Below, one piece after another: positions 48,343 through 58,637 of a DNA stretch of 64,000 bases (positions are counted from its first letter, which is position 1; each line of letters begins with the position of its first letter). The DNA is taken from contig CAVWQC010000007.1 in assembly GCA_963757065.1 (NCBI GenBank), positions 62,001-126,000 of the forward strand, written 5' to 3'. The notes beneath the pieces were generated by a model. That model saw only the letters and a program-made list of their open reading frames with translations. It was not told where the DNA came from and searched no databases. This DNA comes from PNON01 sp963757065. GTDB taxonomy: Bacteria > Chloroflexota > Anaerolineae > Anaerolineales > Anaerolineaceae. The translations under genes were made by a program, and so were the position numbers.

Positions 48343-48448
48343 TTATTCACCCTTTTTTGATTGGCATGTTTACTGAAAACTTATACAGCTATTTAATTAT
48401 GCCATAGAGTGAAAATGAGATTGACCTTTTGGATCATCATCCAGATAT

Positions 48449-49049
48449 TTAAATATGTATTAATGGAAACAAGGCACCAGTGCGTTGCCTGTAATCTTCA
48501 TATCTTTTACCAAACAACTTGATCAGGTTTGCTTCTTCTTTTGGTATGACAAACAACCTGAATACAATAGTTGCGATGCATGGAAATATGAATAGGAACC
48601 AATTGCTTGCGACGAGAGCCAGTGCAAACATCTCGAGGAGTGTGAAAGCGTAGAGGGGGTGCCGAATCCAACGATAAGGACCCGACCATTACCAGTTGAT
48701 GGGTGCTCTTGGTTAGAATTGTTTCAGAAATATTATTGCCAATACTCACAAACATCCACCGAATTGCTGGAATGCAGAGCATGGCAATACTGGCTCCTAA
48801 AATCCGGATCCAGAGCGGAAGATGCCAGTTGGACCAGGAGAGCCAGGAAGGTGCAAATACATAAGCAAAGAATGAAACAGCAACAATTAACGCCAGTGCC
48901 ATTCTGAGAATTAAAATAATTGATCCTTCTGCGCGCCTGGGGATTACCTCACCAGATTGGCGGGCTCGTCTGCGGTAGAATCCGGAAATTCCGACAGATG
49001 TAAGAAAAACCAGCAGGAATATCACGCGAAATATTGAATCAATTAACAT
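48449..49049 (-). CDS. Isoprenylcysteine methyltransferase-like membrane protein (one frameshift)
   Basis: About 200 aa joined with four to five helices. The C-terminal ICMT-type motif GPYRWIRHPLYAFTLLEMFALAL, split here by an extra A near 48680, then PKEEANLIKLFGKRYEDYRQRTG, is diagnostic of the phosphatidylethanolamine/ICMT-type methyltransferases. These methylate lipids or isoprenylated groups. ATG 49049. Confidence 0.83.
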
Positions 49050-49073
49050 GAAAGATCACCCTGATGGTCGTGT

Positions 49074-50546
49074 TTATTTCAAACCGGCTTTTTCGGCTAA
49101 TTCTTTCCCGATGCGGACCACTTCTTTGGCCAGCACGTCAAAATCCTCCTGCCGGCTGCGGTGATTTGCGATCGCTATTCGTAAACAATAGCGGCCATTC
49201 AAGGTCGTATATGAAGGTGCGGCTATTCCCTGCTCGTGGAGCTGCATCAAAATCTCTTTATTAAGAGCATTCAAGGCGTCTTCATCCATGCCGCCCGGAT
49301 TGAAGCGGAAGCAGACGATATCCAAGCCAATCGGAGCTAATAATTCCATATTTGGTTCAGCCTCGACCAGGCGACCGAAGTAATGTGCCTGTTCCACGTT
49401 TCGCGCGATCATCCTACCAAAGCGATCGAGCCCGTGCTCCTTGATCGACATCCACACCTTCAGCGCACGAAATTGACGCGAAAGCTGTAATCCGTAATCA
49501 CTAAACCAGATATGTCCGGAAGCCAGACCGCGGGTTTCATGGGCAAGGTATTCCGGGGTCAGAGAAAAAGTTCTGCGATGGGCTTTATCCGACCGCACCA
49601 GGACACATCCGGCTTCGAAGGGGATGTGCATCCATTTATGAAGATCAAGGGCAACAAAATCCGCCCGCTCAATTCCCGCTAATTGCGGTTTGATATTTTC
49701 TGCCAGAACTGCGACTGCCCCGATGGCGCCATCCACATGGAACCAGATATCTTCTTTCGCACATAGATCGGCTAATGCATTCAGATCATCCACTGCACCG
49801 GTGTTGATGGTTCCTGCACAACCCACAATACACACCGGGCGAAAACCTGCCATGCGATCTTCTGTAATAGCTTTTCTTAATGCATCGAGATCGATGGCAT
49901 ATTTTTCGTTGACAGGAATTTTCCGAAAAGAAGCACTGCCGAAGCCAAGCAGCTCAACAGCTTTTTGCACACTGCTATGGACCTCATTGGATGCATATAT
50001 TGTCATCTTCTGCGGGGCTGCCTGCATTCCCATTTCGCGAACGTTAAAACCAGCTTTTTCATTCCTGGCAACTGCCAGTCCGGCGAAATTTGCCATGGAG
50101 CCGCCGCTGACCAGCAACCCGCTGGATCCTTCAGGGAAATTCAGCATGTCTTTCATCCAATTGATCACCTGTTCTTCGACCAGATTGGCCGCATGATTGC
50201 CGCCGGCAAGGTTGGGATTCATGATCGAAGCCATGAAATCAGCGAGTGCGCCAAACACTGTGCCTGCACCCATGTACCAGCCCCAAAAACGCGGGTGGAT
50301 ATTCCCCATCGGGTACGGAAAAATGGTTTCTGAAAATTCATTATAGACAGCCTCAGCACCTTCGGGAGCATGTGGGGCGGGAGCTTTAAATCGAGCGGCG
50401 ATCTCATCCGGTACTTGTTTCCAGACGGGACGTTCGCTTACCGTTTCGAGATAAGTGATCGCATCATCCACCATGCGGTGAGCAAGAGCACGCATCTCAT
50501 CCCAATTTTCTGGGTCCAGGGTCTCATATTTTTTTGAATTAATCAT
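49074..50546 (-). CDS. PLP-dependent amino acid decarboxylase (group II)
   Basis: A 490-aa pyridoxal-phosphate enzyme, intact. The cofactor lysine lies in LDLHKWMHIPFEAG; the substrate-side FHVDGAIGA and GGSMANFAGLAVAR are typical of aromatic L-amino-acid and glutamate decarboxylases, and DWEGY-like EAGCVLVR follows. The specificity (Tyr, Trp, Dopa, Glu or Asp) cannot be read. Starts 25 bp downstream of the methyltransferase on the same strand end, so not obviously linked. Confidence 0.9.
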   Translation of the reverse strand: MINSKKYETLDPENWDEMRALAHRMVDDAITYLETVSERPVWKQVPDEIAARFKAPAPHAPEGAEAVYNEFSETIFPYPMGNIHPRFWGWYMGAGTVFGALADFMASIMNPNLAGGNHAANLVEEQVINWMKDMLNFPEGSSGLLVSGGSMANFAGLAVARNEKAGFNVREMGMQAAPQKMTIYASNEVHSSVQKAVELLGFGSASFRKIPVNEKYAIDLDALRKAITEDRMAGFRPVCIVGCAGTINTGAVDDLNALADLCAKEDIWFHVDGAIGAVAVLAENIKPQLAGIERADFVALDLHKWMHIPFEAGCVLVRSDKAHRRTFSLTPEYLAHETRGLASGHIWFSDYGLQLSRQFRALKVWMSIKEHGLDRFGRMIARNVEQAHYFGRLVEAEPNMELLAPIGLDIVCFRFNPGGMDEDALNALNKEILMQLHEQGIAAPSYTTLNGRYCLRIAIANHRSRQEDFDVLAKEVVRIGKELAEKAGLK

Positions 50547-50641
50547 CTCAGCCTGCCGTGTTTTAGAAATATATGGTTAATATTGCTTAAAGGATAGCAT
50601 AGCGTTATGGATGATTGTCGTTAATGTAGAATGGATAATAG

Positions 50642-50677
50642 ATAAATCCATCCTCCCGTGGAGGCGGATGGATTTAT
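50642..50677 (-). terminator. Probable terminator of the small membrane gene
   Basis: A 12-bp outer stem (ATAAATCCATCC / GGATGGATTTAT) plus a CCTCC/GGAGG inner stem, 25 bp after the stop at 50703. The T-run on the minus side is weak. Confidence 0.6.
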
Positions 50678-50702
50678 GATTGGTATTAATTGAAAAATCG
50701 GT

Positions 50703-51110
50703 TTAGATCTTGAGGTACGATTTCAGCAGCACAAACATGGATACCAGAATTGCCACATCGATCAAAATGCCAACCCCGCCCTGGTTATCCAGGTTCAGCA
50801 TTTTCCCATTCCAGAACAGGATATAGATCAAGATGGATAAAATCGCTGCTCCGGCAACAACAGGTTGAAACCAGGCCTGTTTAAAAAGGAGAGCAAGACC
50901 ACCCACGGCAAAACCAATCGCAGCCAATATGAGAGAAATATTTGCCAAAACTCTGGCAGTTCCATCCCCTAAAAATTTGGAAAATGCCCACGACCCGGAC
51001 GGCCAAACCATGCCTTGTTGAAGCTCAAAAAATCGGGCGCTTTGACCAAAATACAGTAAGTGAACCAGACCATGTAAAATAACAATGATCCCAAAAACAA
51101 CTCTGATCAT
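50703..51110 (-). CDS. Four-helix membrane protein
   Basis: A 135-aa protein starting MIRVVFGIIVILHGLVHLLYFGQ, which matches a widespread family of small bacterial membrane proteins with a first-helix His, then KFLGDGTARVLANISLILAA and two more helices ending in LLKSYLKI. Start at 51110 fits AGGTG; a longer frame uses TTG. Function unknown. Confidence 0.7.
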   Translation of the reverse strand: MIRVVFGIIVILHGLVHLLYFGQSARFFELQQGMVWPSGSWAFSKFLGDGTARVLANISLILAAIGFAVGGLALLFKQAWFQPVVAGAAILSILIYILFWNGKMLNLDNQGGVGILIDVAILVSMFVLLKSYLKI

Positions 51111-51323
51111 GAAAACACCTCCCAATTCAATATTATTTAGTTATTTATCTAATTCTCAATAATTGAGAATGTTCGAATTTCTCACAATGAAAACACTATG
51201 CCTTACTATCAAATATTAGCTGATTCTATATTTCAACCATTATTTACGCAATCTTTAGGGAAAAATTTGACAATAAGTATGATAATGAATTTTGGTAAAT
51301 ACAGCAATTAATTAGGAGTAGGC

Positions 51324-51986
51324 ATGGAAGACCGCGATAAGATCACACGCTTTATTGATAAACAAAAAGAAGCCGCCGCAACGATGAAAGATGCTTCTGC
51401 AGAAATTAATATAATCGCGATCAACGCTGCCATTAAATCAGCACACGCTGCTTCCGGTATTCGCATCATGATGGAAAAAATCCTTGATACGCAAATGACT
51501 TCCAATTGCAGATTACTGGCCAGTGTGCTGGCTAATGGAGGATTCACCCTCGACCAGCCGAAAATCGCTGAATATGCAAGGTGGATCGATGTGGATGAAA
51601 TATATATCACGGATGATGATGCAGTCACTGTCGGTTCGAATATCGAAGCTGCTTATGGCTGGCGGTTTCCGGATGATCCGAAGGCGCAGGCTTATGTTTT
51701 TCGAAAGCTTATCACGCAAAAGGATGGAGTAGTTACGCAAGCTATCCAGTTTAGAGATATCGATAAGATGATGTTTAAATTTGTCGGTGTTTCCCGCATC
51801 GATCAGCCTGGAATCGTCCAGATAGGCTATAAAGCAGAATCGATCACCCAATACCAATCTGAAATTGGAGCAGTTTTCGGGGTTCTTGCTGACGCGATCA
51901 GTACCCTGGGAGGAAAAGTAACCAAAATATCAAAGGGTATGTTGGATTCCGTCCTTGAATTGGAAAAAGGACTAAGCGTTGAGTAG
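51324..51986 (+). CDS. Soluble sensor with a chemoreceptor-like helical segment
   Basis: A 220-aa cytosolic protein without membrane segments. Residues 1-42 form a helix with INIIAINAAIKSAHAAS, resembling the signalling tip of chemoreceptors (usual LLALNAAIEAARAGE), but only one strand of the hairpin is present. Residues 60-170 look like a Cache/PAS-like sensor (DVDEIYITDDDAVTVGSN, WRFPDDPKAQAYVF, FVGVSRIDQPGIVQIGYKAES). The C-terminus is another amphipathic helix (SEIGAVFGVLADAIST...ILELEKG-like). It may bind CheW-type partners or oligomerise. I do not know a matching named family. Confidence 0.6.
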   Translation: MEDRDKITRFIDKQKEAAATMKDASAEINIIAINAAIKSAHAASGIRIMMEKILDTQMTSNCRLLASVLANGGFTLDQPKIAEYARWIDVDEIYITDDDAVTVGSNIEAAYGWRFPDDPKAQAYVFRKLITQKDGVVTQAIQFRDIDKMMFKFVGVSRIDQPGIVQIGYKAESITQYQSEIGAVFGVLADAISTLGGKVTKISKGMLDSVLELEKGLSVE

Positions 51987-52119
51987 GGGATGAAACGATT
52001 CAACAAATTCAACCACTAGCTCCTGATTTGTCATAAATAAAATCTCCTTCTATACTTAGAACTATAACTACTTAATTTACGTAGATATATGTAGAGATAT
52101 TTAGACAAAGGAGCTTTCC

Positions 52120-54127
52120 ATGTTGCTACAATTGATTCTTGGGTTAATCGTTGCCATTGCCGTAGTAATCCTCATCTCGGGAATCCGGTTCATCCCCAAC
52201 AATAGGATTGGGATCGTAGAAAAAGTATTTGGATCAAAATCATTAAAGGGCGGGTTCATTGCTCTCCAGGGAGAGGCGGGTTTCCAACCGAATGTCCTTC
52301 GTGGTGGTATCCATTACCTGGTCCCATTCCAGTATAGAGTCCATATCGAACCGCTGGTAACCATCCCGCAGGGAAAGATTGGCTATGTATATGCCCGTGA
52401 TGGTGGGCAGCTCAGCGCCATGCAGGTTCTGGCTTCCAATTTGAAAGCGGATGACTTTCAGGATGTGGTGAAATTTCTAACTAATGGTGGTCAACGCGGA
52501 CCACAGCGCCAAATTCTGCGCGAAGGTACTTACGCCATAAACCTTGCCCAATTCGTGGTTATTACTTTGGGGAAGATATACTTCCTGCCCTTGAGTAAAG
52601 ATGATGATTCCGCAATCCGTACCATGGCAGAAATCATCATACAGCGAGAAGGATTCAGCCCGATGGTCATTAAAGATTCGGATGATCTGGCAGGGATAGT
52701 TACCGTCCATGACGGTCCTTCTCTTGGAGATGGCGAGATCATCGCCTCCATCGTTGGCGAGGATTCCAATAATCCGGAAACATATCATAATAATTTCCAG
52801 ATGCCAGACCGATTCATCACAGCCGGCGGACGACGGGGACGACAGCTGCAGGTATTGGTCGAAGGGACGTATTACCTTAACTGCCTGTTTGCCACTGTAG
52901 AAAAAATCCCCAAGACCATTGTTGAAGTGGGTTGGGTTGGTGTAGTTGTTTCATATACGGGCACTAGAGGTGCTGACCTGTCTGGCCTGGACTATCGGCA
53001 CGGTGAACTTGTTTCCCGCGGCAACCGTGGTGTTTGGAATGAACCGCTGCTTCCCGGTAAATACGCGTTCAATACCTATGCCGGAAACGTTGTCATGGTT
53101 CCCACTACCAACATTATCCTGAAGTGGATCAGCACTGAAACTGGAGCACATCGATTTGATGAGAACCTGACCGAAGTATCCCTGATCACGAAGGATGCGT
53201 TTGAGCCATCTCTGCCTTTATCAGTTGTAATCCATATCGACTATCAGAAAGCACCATTGGTGATTCAACGATTTGGAGATGTGAAGAAGCTGGTAGAACA
53301 GACTCTAGACCCCATGGTATCTGCTTACTTCAAAAATGTCGGTCAAACTCGAACCATTATTCAGCTTTTACAGGAACGTAATGAGATACAAAAGGTTGCA
53401 AGTCAAGAAATGAAAGAAAAGTTTGCGCATTATAATCTGGAGCTGGAGGAAGTTCTCATCGGTACTCCTACTTCGCCCAGTGAGGATAAGCAGATCGAAA
53501 TGATCCTGAATCAGCTGCGTTCCCGCCAGATCGCCGTGGAGCAGATCGAAACGTATGCCCGCCAGGAGGTTGCTGCTGCTAAGGAACGTGAACTCAGAGA
53601 GACCCAGGCTCGTGCTGAACAACAACGCAATATTACAGAGTCTCGAGTTAAGCATTACAGTTCAGACCAACCAGGGTAAAGCAGAATATCAGCGTGCACA
53701 ACAACAGGCAGCCCAGATCCGTACACTGGCACAGGCAGAATCGGAAAAGATCGCCAGAATTGGTATTGCCCAGGCTATCGCCACGGAGGAACAGGTCGCA
53801 GCCTATGGTGGACCACAATATCAGGTGACCCAGCAGGTGATGTATCGTTTCGCTGATGCCATCCAACAAGCTAAAGTGGATGTCGTTCCAAAGGTGGTGG
53901 TGACTAGCGGCGGAGAAGGAGGAAATGCGGCTGGTAGTAATATTATGGAGGGCTTATTAACTCTGCTTCTCTCGGACAAGCTGGGAGTGGAAGTAACCAA
54001 ACAACCGGACCGAAAACCAAACCCGGACATTGAGATACTTCGCAATGAGATTCGTGAATCCATAAATACTTTAAAAGAAAAACCTGAAACTCCTAAACCG
54101 GCTGCACCTGGTGAGAAACCTGCTTAA
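52120..54127 (+). CDS. SPFH/band-7 flotillin-like protein (one frameshift)
   Basis: About 668 aa joined. An N-terminal membrane helix (residues 3-20) precedes a long SPFH region (about 25-420; VEKVFGSKSLKGG, GRQLQVLVEGTYYLN, then VVIHIDYQKAPLVIQRFG) and a helical Glu/Arg/Gln-rich segment with AQAESEKIARIGIAQA. The C-terminus is a Pro-rich tail. Such proteins make scaffolds at lipid-ordered membrane patches. An extra C near 53644 breaks the frame between RNITES and ELSITVQTNQ. AAGGAG precedes the ATG. Confidence 0.86.
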
Positions 54128-54145
54128 CTGATATTTGGTTAATTT

Positions 54146-54184
54146 ATAGAAGATCCCAAAGTGTTCATCTTTGGGATCTTCTAT
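54146..54184. terminator. Bidirectional terminator between SPFH and TIGR04076 genes
   Basis: A perfect 16-bp stem (ATAGAAGATCCCAAAG / CTTTGGGATCTTCTAT) with a 7-nt loop, between convergent genes. Placed 18 bp after the SPFH stop. Confidence 0.85.
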
Positions 54185-54221
54185 GTAATTGGATAAACCA
54201 CAAATTAATTTTGGTCGGCTT

Positions 54222-54584
54222 TCATTCTTTTATAGCGGTTCGGGTCACCTTGATCACAATTCCGGAGGCAGTGGGGTCAGGGCAACGCACGAATTCTGTC
54301 GTCACACCTTCAGGGTCGATGACTTTTTCATAAGGTGTTCCTTTATACTTCCAGGAAAGTGTCCCACCATTTTCGAGTGCGCGGATCATCCCGGTCATAC
54401 TATCCAGCAGCCAGGGGCATAATTCGCCGATGTCGTCCGGATAGTGAAATTTTTGTCCTACTTGAAGACGCCCGTACATCCATGGACAAATGCCTTCCTT
54501 GACGAATTCCGGGAAAGTCCCATCTGTGCGAAGTTGTCCGCCATTACCTTCGTATATTTCGAGTTCAATTTCGTAATCCAGCAT
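54222..54584 (-). CDS. TIGR04076-family protein
   Basis: A 120-aa protein: MLDYEIELEIYEGNGG, GICPWMYGRLQVGQKFHYP, ELCPWLLDSMTGMIRALENGG, then FVRCPDPTASGIVIKV. The two C-P-W motifs and the late Cys are diagnostic of TIGR04076. These small proteins may bind a metal via their Cys; no function is known. GGAGGGTTC lies before the ATG. Confidence 0.85.
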   Translation of the reverse strand: MLDYEIELEIYEGNGGQLRTDGTFPEFVKEGICPWMYGRLQVGQKFHYPDDIGELCPWLLDSMTGMIRALENGGTLSWKYKGTPYEKVIDPEGVTTEFVRCPDPTASGIVIKVTRTAIKE

Positions 54585-54992
54585 GGAACCCTCCAGTTCT
54601 GCTTAAGTTATACCAATGAGTATAAAAATGGAAATAACTTGGTTTAGAGAACCAATCCGTATATAAATTATACTGTGACTTGCAGACGAACTGGAGCAAA
54701 ACTGATTTGACACCAGACGGTAAATCCATTGGAGGGAGAAAGTTACAATCTACACAAAATAGTCGCTTCGAGGATATTAAACACCACATAATGAGCATCA
54801 TGTCCCTTATTTTCAGCATGGAGATCAAAATTCAGCCACTTTATATTATGGGTATGTGTTATAACAATTACACATGCCAATATATTAATGGTAGCCTGTT
54901 TACCTGATTAAGCTGGATATCAAAAAAGGTCCTGGCACATATATTGTATCGATACCTTCGATGCCAAAAACAAGAAGGGATGAAAGATAACA

Positions 54993-57071
54993 ATGGCCAA
55001 TCGGGTCTTGCTAGTGGGAGATGAAATATCTGTATCCAAGAATCTTCAAGTGCGCCTTGAATCAATGGGTTACGAAGTCGTAGCCCATGCGGCATCCAGT
55101 GAAGAAGCGATCGAGTTCGCCGAAAAATTCCGTCCAGACATTATTTTGATGGATATCAAAGTCAAAGGAACGATGAATGGTGTTGAAACCGCAGCGAAAA
55201 TTAATGAAACGCAAGATATTCCGGTGATTTACATAACCTCCCCAACCGACGAAACTAATGTAAAAAAAGAGACCATGACGGAGGTCTTTGGGAATATACC
55301 CATTTCGATCAATGATCGTGATCTGCGTTCGGCCATTGAAATCAGTATTTACAAACATAACATGGAGAAGAAGCTGCGCGAAAGTGAACAACGTTATACT
55401 TTAGCTACCAGCGCAGCGAATGAAGGAATTTGGGATTGGAACCTGAACAGCGGCGTGTTTTATTGTTCCCCACGCTGGTATACCATGCTTGGCTTGCCAG
55501 ATGATCAATCCATATCCACTCCTCAAGGATGGTTCGACCGGGTTCACTCGGAAGATGTTGCGCAGTTGAATCTAGCCATTTTAGATCACCTTCATGGGTT
55601 TACTCCACGACTTGAATGTGAATATCGGGTGAGGCATCAAGATGGAAGTTACCACTGGATGCACTGCAGTGGACTGGCGCTTTTCGATGAACAAAAAAAG
55701 CCTTACCATCTCGCAGGTTCACAAGCAGATATTACCAAGCGGAAAGAAATCGAAGAACAATTAGCACAACGGGCTCTTCATGATGAGTTGACCCACCTTC
55801 CTAACCGGGTTTTATTCCTGGAACGTTTGAAGAATGTCATTGCACATACCCGGAGCCTGAGAGAAAAATCCGCTGCGGTCTTGTTTCTGGACATCGACCA
55901 TTTTAAGATAGTGAATGACAGCCTCGGTCATGCGAGCGGGGACGAGCTGTTATGTGAGCTTGCTCAAAGATTGAAACTTTGTATACGCCCGGGAGACACT
56001 GTCGCACGCTTTGGAGGAGACGAATTTGCTATATTACTCAGTCGAATCCAGCACGAAGCGGATGCAACCCTTGTAGCGGAACGAATTCTGGTAGTATTAC
56101 AAAAACCGTTCAGTATCAAAGGTCAGGAAATTATTACCAGTGCCAGTATTGGGATTGGTTTTCTTTCGAGTCAGTATCAAAACCTTGAGGACTTACTCAG
56201 AGACGTAGATACTGCCATGTATCATGCGAAAAACAATGGCAGGGGGCGCTACGAACTATTCGACGTGAGCATGCATGAACGCTCGGTGTACCGGCTTCAA
56301 TTGGAAGCTGAAATCCGACATGCGTTAAATAACAATGAATTTATAGTGCATTATCAAAAGATATGCACCGTAAAGCCATTGAAGTTGGTCGGTTTTGAAG
56401 CACTCGTTCGGTGGAACCATCCTGTACGAGGATTGCTGCTCCCGGCTGAATTCATCCACATAGCGGAAGAATGCGGACTCATTGTCCCCCTTGGGGAATG
56501 GGTCTTACTTACGGCGTGTAGTCAGGCTCATACATGGCAGAAAATTACCGGAATACCCATCAAGATGGCTGTTAACCTGTCTGCACTTCAATTTAACGAT
56601 AAAAATCTGGTTCAGATCGTTCAAAAAGCTTTAGCCGAAACTGGCTTCGATCCATTTCTGCTTGAGCTTGAGCTGACCGAATCGGTAGCCATGCGAAATG
56701 TCGAGAAAGCTTCTGGCATTTTGGTTGAATTGCAAAAAATGGGTGTGTCGATTTCCATTGATGACTTTGGTAGCGGTTATTCTTCACTGGATCATATTCG
56801 TAACATTCCAACAAATACCATTAAGATCGACCGTTCCTTTATTAACGAGATCAGGCAAACTGACTCGGCGATCGTGGCTGCGATCATCACGATGGCTCAT
56901 CAGCTGCATTTGAACGTAATTGCTGAAGGGGTTGAAACGGAAGATCAGCTCGCCATCCTGGGAAAGATCGATTGTGACCTGGTTCAGGGATTTTATTTGG
57001 GAAAAGGTGTTGCTCCCGATACTGTTATGGAAATGTTCTTAAAGGACAATCCTGTTTTGCTCCAATTATGA
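54993..57071 (+). CDS. Receiver-PAS-GGDEF-EAL cyclic di-GMP protein with degenerate receiver
   Basis: A 692-aa soluble protein. The receiver (1-120) keeps the phospho-Asp in ILMDIK but has GD instead of an acidic pair (LLVGDE) and lacks the usual Lys-Pro (FGNIPISINDRDLRSAIEI). A PAS domain follows (about 130-255), then GGDEF with RFGGDEF and an I-site RPGD exactly five residues before it, so product-inhibited cyclase activity is likely. The EAL domain has GFEALVRW, DDFGSGYSS and EGVETEDQL, so phosphodiesterase activity is also likely. A bifunctional or switching enzyme. Monocistronic. Confidence 0.9.
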   Translation: MANRVLLVGDEISVSKNLQVRLESMGYEVVAHAASSEEAIEFAEKFRPDIILMDIKVKGTMNGVETAAKINETQDIPVIYITSPTDETNVKKETMTEVFGNIPISINDRDLRSAIEISIYKHNMEKKLRESEQRYTLATSAANEGIWDWNLNSGVFYCSPRWYTMLGLPDDQSISTPQGWFDRVHSEDVAQLNLAILDHLHGFTPRLECEYRVRHQDGSYHWMHCSGLALFDEQKKPYHLAGSQADITKRKEIEEQLAQRALHDELTHLPNRVLFLERLKNVIAHTRSLREKSAAVLFLDIDHFKIVNDSLGHASGDELLCELAQRLKLCIRPGDTVARFGGDEFAILLSRIQHEADATLVAERILVVLQKPFSIKGQEIITSASIGIGFLSSQYQNLEDLLRDVDTAMYHAKNNGRGRYELFDVSMHERSVYRLQLEAEIRHALNNNEFIVHYQKICTVKPLKLVGFEALVRWNHPVRGLLLPAEFIHIAEECGLIVPLGEWVLLTACSQAHTWQKITGIPIKMAVNLSALQFNDKNLVQIVQKALAETGFDPFLLELELTESVAMRNVEKASGILVELQKMGVSISIDDFGSGYSSLDHIRNIPTNTIKIDRSFINEIRQTDSAIVAAIITMAHQLHLNVIAEGVETEDQLAILGKIDCDLVQGFYLGKGVAPDTVMEMFLKDNPVLLQL

Positions 57072-57402
57072 TCGTTCCTTAGAGCCTTTTGAATCACATC
57101 AATATCAAAAAACTCCCAAGGATGCGTTTTCAATCCTGCTAATCCCTGATGATCATGTTCCTTTGACGTCATGTTGGTGAGGTGCGACTGGCTTTATTGT
57201 CAAGTTCTGGAGTTATTAAAACAATATTATTTCCTAAGTCGAATGCACTCATAGCGATGACCTGGGCCTTCCTCTCATAATATTAGGATGAGTTTTTCAA
57301 GGTTCCAGATCCTCTATTTATTAATACGCCTGAATGGATTTTCAGTGAAGATCATTGCCAGAGTATAATTAATCCACTCCACCCCAGGATTAGGAACAAA
57401 CC
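57072..57402. other. Gene-free stretch
   Basis: 331 bp between two co-directional genes; no clear promoter, repeat or RNA structure seen. Confidence 0.4.
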
Positions 57403-57621
57403 ATGTTGAACACTCACCCTAATGACCCCTTGCATGGAGTCACACTCGAAATGATACTCACACATTTGATCCAGGAATACGGCTGGGTCGAATTATCGAA
57501 GCGCATCCCCATCCGATGTTTTTATAATGAGCCGAGTGTCCAATCCAGTTTGAAATTTCTGCGACGGACACCCTGGGCACGTAAGAAAGTTGAAGAACTA
57601 TATTTAAACTTTAGATATTGA
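57403..57621 (+). CDS. VF530 (DUF2132)-family DNA-binding-like protein, 72 aa
   Basis: Small basic protein containing DPLHGVTLEMILTHLIQEYGWVEL and SLKFLRRTPWARKKVEELY, the full VF530 signature (split here for length). Its structure in Vibrio suggests nucleic acid binding; function unknown. Complete family length. A hairpin follows at 57656. Confidence 0.88.
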   Translation: MLNTHPNDPLHGVTLEMILTHLIQEYGWVELSKRIPIRCFYNEPSVQSSLKFLRRTPWARKKVEELYLNFRY

Positions 57622-57655
57622 GTAGGTCAGTGTTAGTCCATATTCATTCAACCAA

Positions 57656-57683
57656 AATAGTCCTCCCATTTGGGAGGACTATT
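57656..57683. terminator. Terminator between VF530 and hydrolase genes
   Basis: AATAGTCCTCCCA pairs with TGGGAGGACTATT around a 2-nt loop. Lies 35 bp after the VF530 stop and also after the convergent hydrolase. T-runs are weak, so part of the call is by position. Confidence 0.65.
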
Positions 57684-57810
57684 GAATTGTGGATATATAT
57701 TTTATCCGGTCAATATCCGGAGAATTTTCTTTACCTAAGGTTATCTACCCTCTGAGTTTTCTGTGTACAAACATGAGTTCCACTCCGCAACAGGGGAAGG
57801 TATGCAAACA

Positions 57811-58471
57811 TCACAAAGGTGAGCTGAACGTCTTCAGGAAAGCCAACGTTCGCTCCCAGGCCAGGTTGGCTGCCTCCTGATTAAATGCCTGCACACGGTC
57901 TGGTTCAAAGAACCAGTGTCCAGTACCAGGATACTTATAAATGGTTACTGGCCGGCCAGCTTTCCGCAAGGCTGCCACGAGGTTGTCAACATTAGATTGC
58001 GGTTCATACTCATCCTTTTCGGCGAAGTGACCGAGGAAGGCTGATTTCGATCTGCTGAAGTCAACAGGACCGGTCCCGTAAAAAACTACGACGGAATCTG
58101 ATGTTCCCCGGGTCTGTAGCCGCGAGGTCCAGCGCATAATAGGCTCCCAGCGAGAAGCCAATCACTGCAAGGTCTTCAGAGGGCTGACCGTCGTGTTCGA
58201 TGAGGAACATTTTTGCAGCAGTGATGTCTGCCCTTACTTGCTCCTGGTCAGCGTCGAGAGCAGTACTTAACTTTTCAGCATCAGCAATGGTATCTGCAAT
58301 CTTGCCATGATAGAGGTCCGGAGCAAAAGCCACGAAACCTGATTCGGCTAAACGTGTGCAGAATGACTTGATTGTGTTGTTCAATCCCCACCAGGCATGC
58401 AGGACTAATATTCCTGGTCCTTTGCCAACGCGCGGAATGGCGAGAAAACCTTCAGGTTGAGAATGAATCAT
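57811..58471 (-). CDS. Dienelactone hydrolase-family protein (one frameshift)
   Basis: About 219 aa joined, alpha/beta-hydrolase fold. GPGILVLHAWWGLNN, FAPDLYHG, the nucleophile region GFSLGAYYAL (Ser where DLH usually has Cys), then a late Asp in DEYEP and His in GTGHWFFE. An extra A near 58095 breaks the frame between PGNIR and SVVVFYGTG. Likely an esterase or lactonase; the substrate is unknown. Confidence 0.85.
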
Positions 58472-58637
58472 GAATCTCCTTTTTACAATGTGTTAATTAC
58501 TATTTCCTTGCTTCAGGTGAGTTCAAGCTTGTTCTCAGAAAAGATTATTGACTTTCCCAGAACTTATTTTGCGTGAGATATCCACCTGTTTCTGCACTAG
58601 TATAACAAGTTACTGATGTTCTTTGCTTACAATCTTG

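Noticed and set aside
51267..51300. TTGACA followed by AT-rich sequence before the sensor gene
   Set aside because: No -10 hexamer at a proper distance (candidates give spacers of 6-8 or 24 nt).
54680..54907. 75-aa open frame before the GGDEF/EAL gene
   Set aside because: No ribosome site or domain, looks random.
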